Below, in pieces: positions 23,814 through 33,041 of a DNA stretch of 64,000 bases. The stretch is from Hohaiivirga grylli (lineage in GTDB: Bacteria > Pseudomonadota > Alphaproteobacteria > Rhizobiales > Beijerinckiaceae). Position numbers and translations under genes: made by a program. The stretch spans positions 310,001-374,000 of the forward strand of contig NZ_JBBYXI010000001.1 of NCBI RefSeq assembly GCF_039655745.1, written 5' to 3'. Numbering within the stretch: the first letter of the stretch is position 1; each line of letters opens with the position of its first letter. The notes below the pieces were generated by a model. That model was not told where the DNA came from, searched no databases, and saw only the letters and a program-made list of their open reading frames with translations.

Positions 23814-24494
23814 TCATATGCGTTCAAAGGTCATATAGCTTGGAACGCGTCCTTCACGTATCGCTTTTGCTTCATAACGCGTACCTGGCCAGTTAGCCCA
23901 TGGCTTGCGCCAGTCGTCTGGACGTTCGGCTGTCCAGCGGAACTGGGATGAGCGCATGATACGGGCCAGCCCCCAGCCTGCATAATTATCAATGTCGGTT
24001 GCAAAGCGGAATTGTCCACCTTTGACCAGAAGCCGGGCGATCATCTCAAGGGTCTGGTCAGAGATAAAGCGGCGCTTCCTTTGAGGGCGTTTGGGCCATG
24101 GATCGGGATAAAGCAGATAAATGGTCTGGAATGATGCCTCTGGTAACAGTGGCAGAAGCTCTGTTGCATCACGCTCCCAGACGCGAATATTGTCGAGCTT
24201 TTCGTTATCAACCACAACCAGCAGCTTAGCCATACCATTGATGAATGGCTCGCAGCCAATAATCCCGACGTCAGGGTTTTCACGGGCGCGATGCGCCAGA
24301 TGCTCGCCACCACCAAAACCGATTTCAATCCAGAGCTCTTTCATGGGCCGATCAAATATCTTGTCTGGGCCAAGCTCCGGGTTCACACGCAGTTGGGGCA
24401 AGAGATCATTGATGGAGGCTTCCTGACCGCTACGCAGCTTTTTGCCTTTGACACGGCCAAAGAATGCTCGGTTACGGTCTGGGTCTTGGGTCAT
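23814..24494 (-). CDS. trmB: tRNA (guanine-N7-)-methyltransferase
   Basis: 226 residues from the ATG at 24494 (MTQDPDRNRAFFGRVKGKKLR), where homology to TrmB begins; the upstream frame is rejected. Motifs visible: LWIEIGFGGGEHLAHRA for SAM binding, IGCEPFINGMAKLL, and the hallmark YLLYPDPWPKRPQRKRRFI. TrmB methylates G46 of the tRNA variable loop. It lies just after the metK terminator. Confidence 0.96.
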   Translation of the reverse strand: MTQDPDRNRAFFGRVKGKKLRSGQEASINDLLPQLRVNPELGPDKIFDRPMKELWIEIGFGGGEHLAHRARENPDVGIIGCEPFINGMAKLLVVVDNEKLDNIRVWERDATELLPLLPEASFQTIYLLYPDPWPKRPQRKRRFISDQTLEMIARLLVKGGQFRFATDIDNYAGWGLARIMRSSQFRWTAERPDDWRKPWANWPGTRYEAKAIREGRVPSYMTFERI

Positions 24495-24510
24495 GATACA
24501 GTTATGCCTG

Positions 24511-24539
24511 AATAAAAGAGAGCGGGATTGCTCCCGCTC
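24511..24539 (-). terminator. Rho-independent terminator of metK
   Basis: GAGCGGGA (24520-24527) and TCCCGCTC (24532-24539) form a perfect eight-base stem with a TTGC loop; on the minus strand CTCTTTTATT follows. It lies 45 bases after the metK stop and just upstream of trmB. Confidence 0.85.
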
Positions 24540-24584
24540 CGATAACGCAAAATGCGTGAAATGCAAAATCAGATGATCTGATTT

Positions 24585-25763
24585 TTAGGCAAGCGCTGAT
24601 TTCAGCGTGGCTGCCAGATCAGTACGTTCCCAAGAGAAACCGCCATCATCCTGAGGCTTGCGGCCAAAGTGACCATACGCAGCCGTGCGTGCGTAGATTG
24701 GACGGTTCAGCTGAAGATGTGTGCGGATACCACGTGGTGTCAGATCCATGATCTCAAGCAGAGCCTGCTCCAGCTTGCCTTCATCAACATTGCCTGTGCC
24801 ATGCAGATCAGCATAGATGGAAAGAGGCTTTGCAACACCAATGGCGTAAGAAAGTTGAAGTGTGCAGCGGGAAGCAAGGCCAGCAGCAACAACGTTCTTG
24901 GCGAGGTAGCGTGCAGCATAGGCTGCGGAACGGTCAACCTTTGTTGGGTCTTTACCAGAGAAAGCACCACCGCCGTGAGGAGCTGCGCCACCGTAAGTAT
25001 CAACGATGATCTTACGACCTGTCAGGCCACAGTCACCATCGGGGCCACCAATGACGAACTTGCCGGTTGGGTTGACGTGCCAGACGGTTTCATCAGAGAC
25101 CCAGCCAGCTGGCAGAGTATTGCGGATAAATGGCTCAACAATCTTATAAATATCATCAGACGTGAGCTTTTCATCAAGGTGCTGTGTGGAGAGAACGATC
25201 TGGGTTGCTGCAACCGGCTTGTCGTTTTCATAACGCAGAGTGACCTGACTCTTGGCATCAGGGCCAAGAACGCCAGCACCGTCTTTGCCGCTCTTACGGG
25301 CAGCCGCAAGAACTTCAAGGATTTGGTGGGAATAGTAAATTGGAGCTGGCATCAGCTCTGGTGTTTCCGTGCAGGCATAACCGAACATGATACCTTGGTC
25401 ACCAGCGCCTTCGTCCTTGTTGCCAGCAGCGTCAACGCCCTGTGCAATATCTGCGGACTGGGCGTGAAGGAGAACTTCAACATCAGCCGTGCGCCAGTGG
25501 AAACCCTCCTGCTCGTAGCCGATATCACGGACAGCTTCACGGGCCATGCCAATGATATCGTCCTTTGTGATGGAATCAGGGCCGCGAACCTCGCCAGCAA
25601 TCACAAGACGGTTTGTCGTTGCCAGTGTTTCACAGGCGACGCGGGCTTCTGGCATGGCGCCAAGATAAGCGTCAACAACTGTATCTGAAATCCGGTCACA
25701 GACTTTGTCCGGATGACCTTCGGATACAGATTCACTGGTGAAAAGATAGCTGGATCTCCGCAC
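24585..25763 (-). CDS. metK: S-adenosylmethionine synthetase
   Basis: 392 residues, normal for MetK. The start is GTG, with AAAGGAAC eight bases before it. Signature motifs: FTSESVSEGHPDKVCD at the N-terminus, the GAGDQGIMFGYA hexapeptide region, and the P-loop-like GGGAFSGKDPTKVDRSAAY. MetK makes SAM from methionine and ATP. A 144-base leader separates it from lnt and contains a nested inverted repeat (25791-25838). It ends at a strong terminator. Confidence 0.98.
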   Translation of the reverse strand: MRRSSYLFTSESVSEGHPDKVCDRISDTVVDAYLGAMPEARVACETLATTNRLVIAGEVRGPDSITKDDIIGMAREAVRDIGYEQEGFHWRTADVEVLLHAQSADIAQGVDAAGNKDEGAGDQGIMFGYACTETPELMPAPIYYSHQILEVLAAARKSGKDGAGVLGPDAKSQVTLRYENDKPVAATQIVLSTQHLDEKLTSDDIYKIVEPFIRNTLPAGWVSDETVWHVNPTGKFVIGGPDGDCGLTGRKIIVDTYGGAAPHGGGAFSGKDPTKVDRSAAYAARYLAKNVVAAGLASRCTLQLSYAIGVAKPLSIYADLHGTGNVDEGKLEQALLEIMDLTPRGIRTHLQLNRPIYARTAAYGHFGRKPQDDGGFSWERTDLAATLKSALA

Positions 25764-25790
25764 GGGATAGTTCCTTTAAAAGATAAAACA

Positions 25791-25838
25791 AGTGCCACTC
25801 ATGGCTTCTGGCTGACCTCAATGCCACTTTTCGGCACT
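25791..25838 (-). promoter_or_regulatory. Structured leader of metK (candidate)
   Basis: AGTGCC (25791-25796) can pair with GGCACT (25833-25838), and TGGC (25802-25805) with GCCA (25823-25826) inside it, giving a two-part stem 28 bases before the metK start. I do not see the consensus of SAM-II or SAM/SAH riboswitches, so this is only a possible regulatory fold. Confidence 0.3.
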
Positions 25839-25907
25839 GCTGGTCAAGATGAAAAGACGAACGCGTTCTTAAAAGAGAACATTTCGATTGAACTAAGGGA
25901 ATTGATT

Positions 25908-27500
25908 CTATGCTGTTTTGCGGCGGTAGTAGAGGCCGAGCAGGAAAATGAAAATTCCTATTATCAGCGTTGGTATCTGTCCAAGACGGTTGAAAAAGGT
26001 TTGTTCTTCAAGGGGTAGGGGGAGCTCTGAATCAAGGACCTCAACATGATTGAGTCTGGTCATCTTCAGAATACGCCCATAAGGATCAATCACGCCTGAA
26101 ATACCGGAGTTTGCTGTTCGCACAAGGCTCAAACCTTCTTCCACACTACGCAGGCGGGCTTGTGCAAAATGCTGATAGGGGCCGGGGCTATCTCCAAACC
26201 ATGCATCATTTGTAACATTGATAATGACACCCGGACGTGCGCCACTTTGTGGGAGAATCTCTCCAGGAAAGATTGCTTCATAACAGATATTTGCCGCAAC
26301 AGGCGGTAAACCACTGACAGAAAATGGAGCCCGTTTTTCCGCGGGCGTGAAACCGCCCGGAATACTGACAAACTGTTTCAGACCCGTCATACGTAAGAGG
26401 CTTTTGGCGAAGGCAGGTTCGTATTCGCCGAAAGGAACCAGATGAGATTTGTCATAGGTGTCCCGGATAATGCCGTTGCTATCGACAGTCTGGATGGCAT
26501 TGAAGAACTGGTAAGCCTGCTCGCCCGGTAGAGGTGGGATCATTCGTGCCGCACCTGTAATAAGCGACGCATTTCCATTTTTCGACAGCATGGTGCCGAT
26601 ACGGTTCAGAGCCTCTATCTGGCGATGCAGGATAAAGGGGAAGGCAGATTCCGGCCAGATATAATGGGTTGGCTTTTCCTCAGGTAAAGCTTCCGTGCTC
26701 AACTCAATGTAGTTTTCGAGAATCGCTTCACTATTTGATGAGTTAAAGTTCTCATCTTGCTGGATATTCGGCTGAACAATCCGAAGTCGGACATTCACAA
26801 ATGTTGGTTGAGGTTCCTCAGGAATACGCGAATACCCCAAACCAGAAAGGCCTGCCAAAACAACAAGGGCAAAACAACTTGTGAGGAGCCTGGCAGATTT
26901 ATCCAACAAAGTTGCAGGTGCCGACCCGATGAAAATGGTGAGGAGTGTCAGGCCATAAAGTCCGATATAGGCGGCGGCCTGCATGAAATAGAGATGATTA
27001 CCTAAAGCCATCCCTATGACATTCCAGGGGAAGCCTGTCAGCAAAGTGCCGCGTAACCACTCGAATAAGGTTATGACCGCTGTAAAAACAAGAATACGTG
27101 ACCAATGTGTTGACCACATGAAGCTGAGAATAACGAATGCCAGTGCAGTGTAAATTGCCAGAACAGCCGGTAGACCAATGACGCCGAAAGGCATGGCCCA
27201 TGCAAATTGGTCAGCCTCAACCAGAAAGGCTTTTCCAAGCCACCAAAGGCCAGCTGTAAAATAGCCAAATCCCCAGAACCAGCCTAAGAGTGCGGCCTGT
27301 CTGATTTTCTGCTTTTTGGGAAGATTTTGGCTTTGCTGGTAAAACCGATCCAGCATGAGAACTGGCGGCATCAGTAAAGTAAAGATAGCAAGCCAGAATG
27401 CAAATGGCTGCATAGCCAGAGCGCCTGATGCTCCCGAGACGGCTAACATCAGTCGACCGGCCCAGCTGAGGGGATTAAAAAGGCGCTCTGCTTTTTTCAT
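25908..27500 (-). CDS. lnt: Apolipoprotein N-acyltransferase
   Basis: 530 residues. The first half holds about six to eight membrane helices; the second half is a periplasmic nitrilase-like domain with the catalytic Glu in IWPESAFPF, Lys in YDKSHLVPFGEY and Cys in NICYEAIFPG, the Glu-Lys-Cys triad of Lnt. The enzyme adds the third acyl chain to the N-terminus of lipoproteins in the inner membrane. It starts nine bases after corC and shares the phoH-ybeY-corC operon, the usual alphaproteobacterial order. Confidence 0.96.
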   Translation of the reverse strand: MKKAERLFNPLSWAGRLMLAVSGASGALAMQPFAFWLAIFTLLMPPVLMLDRFYQQSQNLPKKQKIRQAALLGWFWGFGYFTAGLWWLGKAFLVEADQFAWAMPFGVIGLPAVLAIYTALAFVILSFMWSTHWSRILVFTAVITLFEWLRGTLLTGFPWNVIGMALGNHLYFMQAAAYIGLYGLTLLTIFIGSAPATLLDKSARLLTSCFALVVLAGLSGLGYSRIPEEPQPTFVNVRLRIVQPNIQQDENFNSSNSEAILENYIELSTEALPEEKPTHYIWPESAFPFILHRQIEALNRIGTMLSKNGNASLITGAARMIPPLPGEQAYQFFNAIQTVDSNGIIRDTYDKSHLVPFGEYEPAFAKSLLRMTGLKQFVSIPGGFTPAEKRAPFSVSGLPPVAANICYEAIFPGEILPQSGARPGVIINVTNDAWFGDSPGPYQHFAQARLRSVEEGLSLVRTANSGISGVIDPYGRILKMTRLNHVEVLDSELPLPLEEQTFFNRLGQIPTLIIGIFIFLLGLYYRRKTA

Positions 27501-27509
27501 AAAACCCGC

Positions 27510-28514
27510 TTAGTGCTTAGTTTCCGTATCCAGACTTTCTGTCTCTGATACTTCTGGTTCGGGCTCTCTGCGTGAAATTCTGATGCGTTTGACACGACGA
27601 GGATCCGCATCAAGAATTTCAAACTCAAGATGGTCAGGGCCCGGAATTAACTCGCCTCTGGAAGGAACACGGCCGGAAAGGGTAACGATAAAGCCACCGA
27701 TTGTGTCGACGTCTTCAGCTTCTTCAGTGCTATCAAGATCGAAATTAATCGCCTCTGATACCTCTTCGAGACTGGCGCGGGCATCGGCAATAAAGCTGCC
27801 GTTACCGCTTGTGGTGATCATGCTCAATGGCACATCATCGTGCTCGTCTTCGATATCTCCGACAACGGATTCAACCAGATCTTCAAGTGCAACGAGTCCA
27901 TCTGTTCCGCCGTACTCATCAATCACCAGTGCCAGATGGGTACGGGTTGACTGCATACGGACCAGAAGATCAACAGCAGGCATGGATGGCGGTACGAACA
28001 GGACAGGCCGTAAAATCTTTGCATCACCCAGAGGCACAGACAGATCAACCTTGCCCAGATCAAGGGTATCAGTGTCTTCCTCTTCCACAGCTTCTTTGAC
28101 AGTGTAACCGCCAAGGAAGGCAAGGAAGTCGCGGATATGGATCATTCCTTTAGGGTCATCAAGATTCTCGTCATAAACGGGAAAGCGAGAATGACCAGCC
28201 GTCTGAAACAGCCTGAAAATTTCGGCCAAAGTTGTGTCAGTTGAAACAGCAACAATATCGGCTCTCGGGACCATCAGGTCATCAACGCGAATGCGGTGGA
28301 ACCCGAGGACATTCTTAAGCATCGCCTTTTCCTGAGGCGAAAACCCGTCATCTTCGCTTGTCGTTTCCGACAAGGCGTCCTCTAATTCATCGCGAATGGA
28401 TTCGCGCCCTTTGAGGCGCAGATACTGCATAAAACGATTATACCAATGCTCTCGCTCGTCAGGCTCTTCGGCTTGAGGAGAGGAGGGTTCGTCACGACTT
28501 CGATCTTCGTTCAT
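27510..28514 (-). CDS. corC: CBS-domain CorC/HlyC-type hemolysin-family protein
   Basis: 334 residues. No membrane domain: an acidic N-terminus, a helical lead (SPQEKAMLKNVLGFHRIRVDDLMVPRADI), two CBS domains (about 75-200) and a C-terminal CorC_HlyC domain (GGFIVTLSGRVPSRGELI). It therefore matches soluble CorC rather than membrane-bound TlyC/CorB. CorC is linked to magnesium/cobalt handling, with the CBS pair likely to bind adenine nucleotides. The name hemolysin is historical. Confidence 0.9.
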   Translation of the reverse strand: MNEDRSRDEPSSPQAEEPDEREHWYNRFMQYLRLKGRESIRDELEDALSETTSEDDGFSPQEKAMLKNVLGFHRIRVDDLMVPRADIVAVSTDTTLAEIFRLFQTAGHSRFPVYDENLDDPKGMIHIRDFLAFLGGYTVKEAVEEEDTDTLDLGKVDLSVPLGDAKILRPVLFVPPSMPAVDLLVRMQSTRTHLALVIDEYGGTDGLVALEDLVESVVGDIEDEHDDVPLSMITTSGNGSFIADARASLEEVSEAINFDLDSTEEAEDVDTIGGFIVTLSGRVPSRGELIPGPDHLEFEILDADPRRVKRIRISRREPEPEVSETESLDTETKH

Positions 28515-28578
28515 AGCTCGTTGATTTAAAAAACCTTACGGTTCGGGTCTGCAACATTGCAAAAATATCGCCATCTGA

Positions 28579-29064
28579 TCAAGCGGATATTTCAGTATCC
28601 TTGTAAGGATCATCTATGCCAAGGGTGGCAAGGGCTTCTATTTCAAGGCTTTCCATCTCAACAGCCTCTTCTTCTTCAATATGGTCATAACCCAGAAGAT
28701 GCAAAGTTCCGTGTATAATGAGATGGGTGGCGTGGTTAATCAGGCTCTTTTCTTCTTCCTGAGCTTCACGCTGACATGTTTCAAAAGCAAGGATGATATC
28801 ACCGAGAAGCTCCGGCCCCGGCATTCCAGGTGGATGTTCTGCCGGAAAGGAGAGCACATTGGTAGCTTTGTCCTTATCCCGCCAATCGGCATTTAACGTG
28901 CGAATGGTTGCGTCATCTGCAAATAGAAAGCTGATGGAGACAGGTTTTTCCGGCGGGCCGCCCGTCACCTCAAAGGCAGCGCTGACCGCTTTCAGGGTCA
29001 GCGCTTCAATATCCCCAAGGGTATTCCATTCGGCTGTCTCTATGGACAGATCAAGTGCGATCAC
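28579..29064 (-). CDS. ybeY: Endoribonuclease YbeY (16S rRNA maturation)
   Basis: 161 residues from the GTG at 29064, where homology begins (VIALDLSIETAEW read as Met); a much longer upstream frame only overlaps phoH. The zinc motif is complete: HLIIHGTLHLLGYDH, three His. YbeY processes the 3' end of 16S rRNA and takes part in ribosome quality control. The start overlaps the end of phoH by 14 bases, a common coupling for this pair. Confidence 0.95.
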   Translation of the reverse strand: MIALDLSIETAEWNTLGDIEALTLKAVSAAFEVTGGPPEKPVSISFLFADDATIRTLNADWRDKDKATNVLSFPAEHPPGMPGPELLGDIILAFETCQREAQEEEKSLINHATHLIIHGTLHLLGYDHIEEEEAVEMESLEIEALATLGIDDPYKDTEISA

Positions 29065-30163
29065 GGGTACGGCTTCTTTCCAGATAACGTTCGGTATTTT
29101 CGAGACGGGATTGCTGCTCTTTCCCGTCCTTGTCATAGGCAGAGACAATTTTGCGGACAAGATCGTGGCGGACAACATCCTGATCCGAGAAGGTGACATG
29201 GCCAATGCCTTCCACACCATCAAGAATACGCGATGCTTCAATCAATCCGGATTTTTGTCCGGCTGGCAAATCAATCTGGGTCGGGTCACCATTGATGATC
29301 ATACGTGATCCTTCACCAAGACGGGTGAGGAACATTTTCATCTGCATGGAAGTCGTGTTCTGGGCTTCATCAAGCAGGACGACAGCATTGCTGAGTGTGC
29401 GGCCGCGCATGAAGGCAAGAGGTGCAACCTCGATAACACCAGCCTGTAATCCACGCTCGACATGACGCGCTTCCATGAAATCATAAAGTGCATCGTAGAT
29501 CGGGCGCAGATAGGGGTCGATTTTTTCACGCATATCGCCGGGCAGGAAGCCCAGACGCTCGCCTGCTTCTACTGCAGGGCGTGAGAGAATAAGACGCTCA
29601 ACAAGGCCCTGTTCCAGCAAAGAAACAGCAAAACCAACAGCAAGCCATGTCTTACCTGTACCAGCTGGCCCTTCCGAAAAGACCAGTTCATTATCACGAA
29701 GGGCCTGAATATAGGCACTTTGGGCGGCATTCCGCGCGCGGATTGCACCACGTTTGCGGGTTACAATCTGTTCAAACCCGCTGGTATTAGCTGCCTGATC
29801 ATCAGGCTCTTTCTTTCGGGTGGATGGAAATAGAGAGCCCTGTGCTTCTATTTCATGCACGGCTCCATCAACATCCCCAAGTGTAATAGCTGTCATATGG
29901 CGGGCCCGGTCATAAAGACTTTCAAGAACACTGCGGGCTTTATTGATCGCCTCTGAAGCACCGCGAAGAATAACATGATTACCATTGGCATTGGCCTTGA
30001 TATCAAGACGCTGTTCCAGATGAGCGAGATTCTGGTCATAATGTCCAAAAACGAGACTTGCTAAGCGATTATCGCTGAATGTCAGACTGACTTCGGATAC
30101 ATCCTGAAAAGGGTTTCTCTGGAGTGAATTCTTGTTGCCTGATGACATTGGGCTCAAGGGCAT
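29051..30163 (-). CDS. phoH: PhoH-like ATPase
   Basis: 370 residues (a second ATG at 30148 is possible). An N-terminal KH-like segment (LEQRLDIKANANGNHVILRGASEAINKA) is followed by a RecA-like PhoH domain with Walker A EGPAGTGKTWLAVG, Walker B VVLLDEAQN and the sensor stretch MIINGDPTQIDLP. PhoH proteins are RNA-associated ATPases placed beside ybeY in many bacteria, which suggests a part in RNA processing; the name comes from phosphate starvation in E. coli. Confidence 0.93.
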   Translation of the reverse strand: MPLSPMSSGNKNSLQRNPFQDVSEVSLTFSDNRLASLVFGHYDQNLAHLEQRLDIKANANGNHVILRGASEAINKARSVLESLYDRARHMTAITLGDVDGAVHEIEAQGSLFPSTRKKEPDDQAANTSGFEQIVTRKRGAIRARNAAQSAYIQALRDNELVFSEGPAGTGKTWLAVGFAVSLLEQGLVERLILSRPAVEAGERLGFLPGDMREKIDPYLRPIYDALYDFMEARHVERGLQAGVIEVAPLAFMRGRTLSNAVVLLDEAQNTTSMQMKMFLTRLGEGSRMIINGDPTQIDLPAGQKSGLIEASRILDGVEGIGHVTFSDQDVVRHDLVRKIVSAYDKDGKEQQSRLENTERYLERSRTRDRT

Positions 30164-30229
30164 TCTCCCGTTTCGAGCCGGATAGGCAGACGTATGATCC
30201 GGCTCTGGTGCTGCGCAACATATACGCCG

Positions 30230-31588
30230 TTATTTTATATCTGATGACAAAATTTCACCTGACAAGGAGTTGGTGCTCTTATCCAATATGCGAATAGGGA
30301 CGATATCGCCAACCTGATGGTGCGTACTGTTGAAGTGAACCGCCTGCAGATAAGGAGATTTTCCGCCCATCTGGCCGTCATGGCGACCCGGTTTTTCGAT
30401 GAGCACGTCAATTGTGCGGCCAATCATTTTTGAATTGAAATCCTGACGCTGCTCTTCAAGCAGATGCTGAAGTGTGATCAGACGCTCTGATTTCAGTTCC
30501 TCTGACAGCTGTCCATCCATTTCTGCGGCCGGTGTACCTGGCCGGGCGCTGTACTTAAATGAGAAGGAACTGGCAAAGCCGACATCCGCAACAAGTTTCA
30601 TTGTCTCTTTGAATTCAGCATCTGTTTCACCGGGAAAACCGACGATAAAGTCAGAAGACAGGGCAATATCAGGCCGAATGGTGCGCATACGCTCAATCAG
30701 TTTGCAATATTCTGCTGCTGTATGCTTGCGGTTCATGGCATCAAGAATGCGGTCTGAGCCGGATTGTATTGGCAGGTGGAGGTAAGGCATCACAGCGTCA
30801 ATATCCCTGTGTGCCTCGAACAGATCATCATCCATATCGCGTGGATGGCTTGTCATATAACGGATGCGTTTAATGCCGGGGACGGCTGCAATCAGGTGCA
30901 GCAGCCTGCCCATGGAGACAATGCCGCCTTTACCATCTTCGCCGTGATAGGCATTGACGTTCTGGCCGATCAGGGTCAGTTCACGTACACCGGCATCAGC
31001 CAGGCGGTGGGCATCTTCGAGAATTTTCGCAACAGGACGGGAAATTTCGACGCCGCGGGTATAAGGCACAACGCAGAATGTACAGAACTTGTCGCAGCCT
31101 TCCTGAATTGTCAGAAATGCTGAAACGCCGCGTGCAATGGTACGTTCTCTTGGCGGGACGGGAAGCTGTTCGAACTTTTCTTCAGTTTCAAACTCAGTTT
31201 CAACAACACGTTCGCCTTTTTTCCGGCGCAGAAGTTCTGGCAGGTGATGGTAGCTTTGTGGGCCGACAACGACGTCCACGGCAGGAGCGCGCCGTGTCAG
31301 CTCTTTACCTTCAGCCTGCGCGACACAGCCGGCAACAACAACCTTGAGGTCTTTACCTTCAGCCTCACGTTCATTCTTCATCGTCCGTAAGCGGCCAAGT
31401 TCAGAATACACTTTGTCGGCAGCTTTCTCGCGAATATGGCAGGTGTTCAGGATAATCAGGTCAGCATCTTCCTGACTGGATGTTTCCTGATAACCCTCGG
31501 CCTGGAGAATGTCTGTCATGCGCTCGGCATCATAGACATTCATCTGACAGCCGTATGATTTGATGAAAGCTTTCTTCACTGTACTCAT
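30230..31588 (-). CDS. miaB: tRNA-2-methylthio-N6-isopentenyladenosine37 synthase (radical SAM)
   Basis: 452 residues. The N-terminal UPF0004 domain carries Cys residues of the auxiliary cluster (KSYGCQMNVYDAERM, LNTCHIRE, VAGCVAQAEG), the radical-SAM core has CDKFCTFCVVPYTRG, and a C-terminal TRAM domain binds tRNA (IGRTIDVLIEKPGR). MiaB adds the methylthio group to i6A37 in tRNAs reading UNN codons. Located upstream of phoH with a 66-base gap. Confidence 0.97.
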   Translation of the reverse strand: MSTVKKAFIKSYGCQMNVYDAERMTDILQAEGYQETSSQEDADLIILNTCHIREKAADKVYSELGRLRTMKNEREAEGKDLKVVVAGCVAQAEGKELTRRAPAVDVVVGPQSYHHLPELLRRKKGERVVETEFETEEKFEQLPVPPRERTIARGVSAFLTIQEGCDKFCTFCVVPYTRGVEISRPVAKILEDAHRLADAGVRELTLIGQNVNAYHGEDGKGGIVSMGRLLHLIAAVPGIKRIRYMTSHPRDMDDDLFEAHRDIDAVMPYLHLPIQSGSDRILDAMNRKHTAAEYCKLIERMRTIRPDIALSSDFIVGFPGETDAEFKETMKLVADVGFASSFSFKYSARPGTPAAEMDGQLSEELKSERLITLQHLLEEQRQDFNSKMIGRTIDVLIEKPGRHDGQMGGKSPYLQAVHFNSTHHQVGDIVPIRILDKSTNSLSGEILSSDIK

Positions 31589-31708
31589 GACCTATTAGTT
31601 CGGCATCAATGATAATTATCTGAATGAATAGCGGCAAATCGTATAAAATGCGACTGATAAAAGAAAAACTATTCAAGCTGCAAGCTTGGTTTCAGACGCA
31701 ATATGCAT

Positions 31709-32491
31709 TTACGCACCTAATACCTGCTGAATTGTGCGCTCAACATCACTGGTAATGGCTTTACGATCAAAATCGGAACCAAGAGGGATAGCATCTCCCC
31801 AGAAGACAGTGACATCTAAGCTGCCTTCACACAGGAAGGCCCACAGATGAGGAGCGAGATCCATATCGCCGTACCAGGCAATCTTGGGCCGATCCCGCCG
31901 TGTCAGAGGAAGACCATTTCGCTTTTGATAAGAGATTGCGAGCGGTTTGATTTGAACACGTGGGGCTGTCTGTTTCTTGGTATCATCCAGCATTGCGGCA
32001 TGTGCTGCCCCGATCAGCGATGAGCGGAAAGGCAACAGGCGCACACCATCCCCGGTTGTCCCTTCTGCAAACAGTACAATTGCATCACCATTGCTTAACC
32101 GATCGGCAATTTCACTATTGGTTTCGGCCGTGGCCCGTTTGCGTTGACGGTCAATAAAAATGGAGTTCTGCATTTTGGCGAGAAATCCAAAGATCGGCCA
32201 GTTGGCGATTTCTGATTTTGCAATGAATGATAGTGGCTGAAGCGAGCTGATGACAACAATATCAAGCCATGAGACATGATTGCTGATAATCAGTGTTGGC
32301 GTTGATCCGGGTGCATCACCAACAGTGTGAATGCGTATATCCAGAATATACCGCGCTATGCGATGGACGATTGTCGGGATAATGCTTGCAGGCTTCAGCT
32401 TGAAGAACCTGCAGATGATCTGGAAAGGTGCAGCAATAATTATAACAAGAAAAATTGCTATCAGTTTAAGGCTGCCGCGTAGGGTATTCAT
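31709..32491 (-). CDS. plsC: 1-acyl-sn-glycerol-3-phosphate acyltransferase
   Basis: 260 residues from the ATG at 32491; a TTG one codon earlier is less likely. A hydrophobic N-terminal anchor (LIAIFLVIIIAAPFQIICRF) is followed by the acyltransferase blocks NHVSWLDI (H-x4-D), FIDRQRKR and FAEGTTGDG. The enzyme makes phosphatidic acid from lysophosphatidic acid at the inner membrane. The start overlaps the stop of fur (TGATG), so the two are co-translated. Confidence 0.93.
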   Translation of the reverse strand: MNTLRGSLKLIAIFLVIIIAAPFQIICRFFKLKPASIIPTIVHRIARYILDIRIHTVGDAPGSTPTLIISNHVSWLDIVVISSLQPLSFIAKSEIANWPIFGFLAKMQNSIFIDRQRKRATAETNSEIADRLSNGDAIVLFAEGTTGDGVRLLPFRSSLIGAAHAAMLDDTKKQTAPRVQIKPLAISYQKRNGLPLTRRDRPKIAWYGDMDLAPHLWAFLCEGSLDVTVFWGDAIPLGSDFDRKAITSDVERTIQQVLGA

Positions 32492-32961
32492 CAATTGTTG
32501 CTGCTTTCACCATCAAGAGGTGTCGCATACAGCTCAAGCCGATGTGAAACGAGTTTGAAGCCGAGCTTTCGGGCAATCTTGTTATACAGCTTATCAAGTT
32601 CCTTGGATCGGAACTCAATGAAATCACCGGTGTCCAGATTGACCAGATGATCATGTGGCTGTTCTGTTGTCGGCTCATAGCGGGCTGGACCTTCGTTAAG
32701 GTCTATCCGGTCAATGATACCTTCCTTGTTCAGGACACGCAGAATTCTGTAAACGGTTGAAAGGGAAATCTTCTCGTCGATCAAAGCTGCGCGACGGTGA
32801 AGTTCAAAAACATCCGGGTGATCATCAGCACTATCGAGGATGGACGCAATCGTCACCCGTGGACCCGTCATACGTAATCCCTTTTCCCGGCAGGCCTGCT
32901 CAATCTTGCCCGGAATATGTGTACGCGTAACAGGTGTTAATGCTTGCTGCGATGTGCTCAT
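32491..32961 (-). CDS. Fur-family metalloregulator, Mur-like
   Basis: 156 residues. Winged-helix DNA-binding part (LRMTGPRVTIASILDSADDHPDVFELHRRA, SLSTVYRILRVLNKEGII) and a dimerisation domain with HDHLVNLDTGDFIEF. In classical Fur this reads H-H-D-H-L-x-C-x-x-C; here both Cys are missing, as in the manganese-responsive Mur proteins of Rhizobiales. It may sense manganese or iron without a structural zinc site. In the same window Irr is a second Fur-family regulator, a typical alphaproteobacterial pairing. Confidence 0.88.
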   Translation of the reverse strand: MSTSQQALTPVTRTHIPGKIEQACREKGLRMTGPRVTIASILDSADDHPDVFELHRRAALIDEKISLSTVYRILRVLNKEGIIDRIDLNEGPARYEPTTEQPHDHLVNLDTGDFIEFRSKELDKLYNKIARKLGFKLVSHRLELYATPLDGESSNN

Positions 32962-33041
32962 CGACGTTTAGCCTCTCTGTTTAGAGGTGTTATAACCGCC
33001 GTAACCATTGTTCGTCTATTCTTGCTCTCGAAAAAATAATG

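Noticed and set aside
24669..25688. 339-codon open frame on the plus strand
   Set aside because: Antisense shadow of metK, without homology or a ribosome-binding site.
25764..25907. SAM-II or SAM/SAH riboswitch before metK
   Set aside because: The expected consensus was not visible by eye; only a generic nested hairpin is present.
29065..29241. Longer N-terminus for YbeY
   Set aside because: The added 59 residues overlap phoH in another frame and have no homology; the GTG at 29064 gives the usual length.
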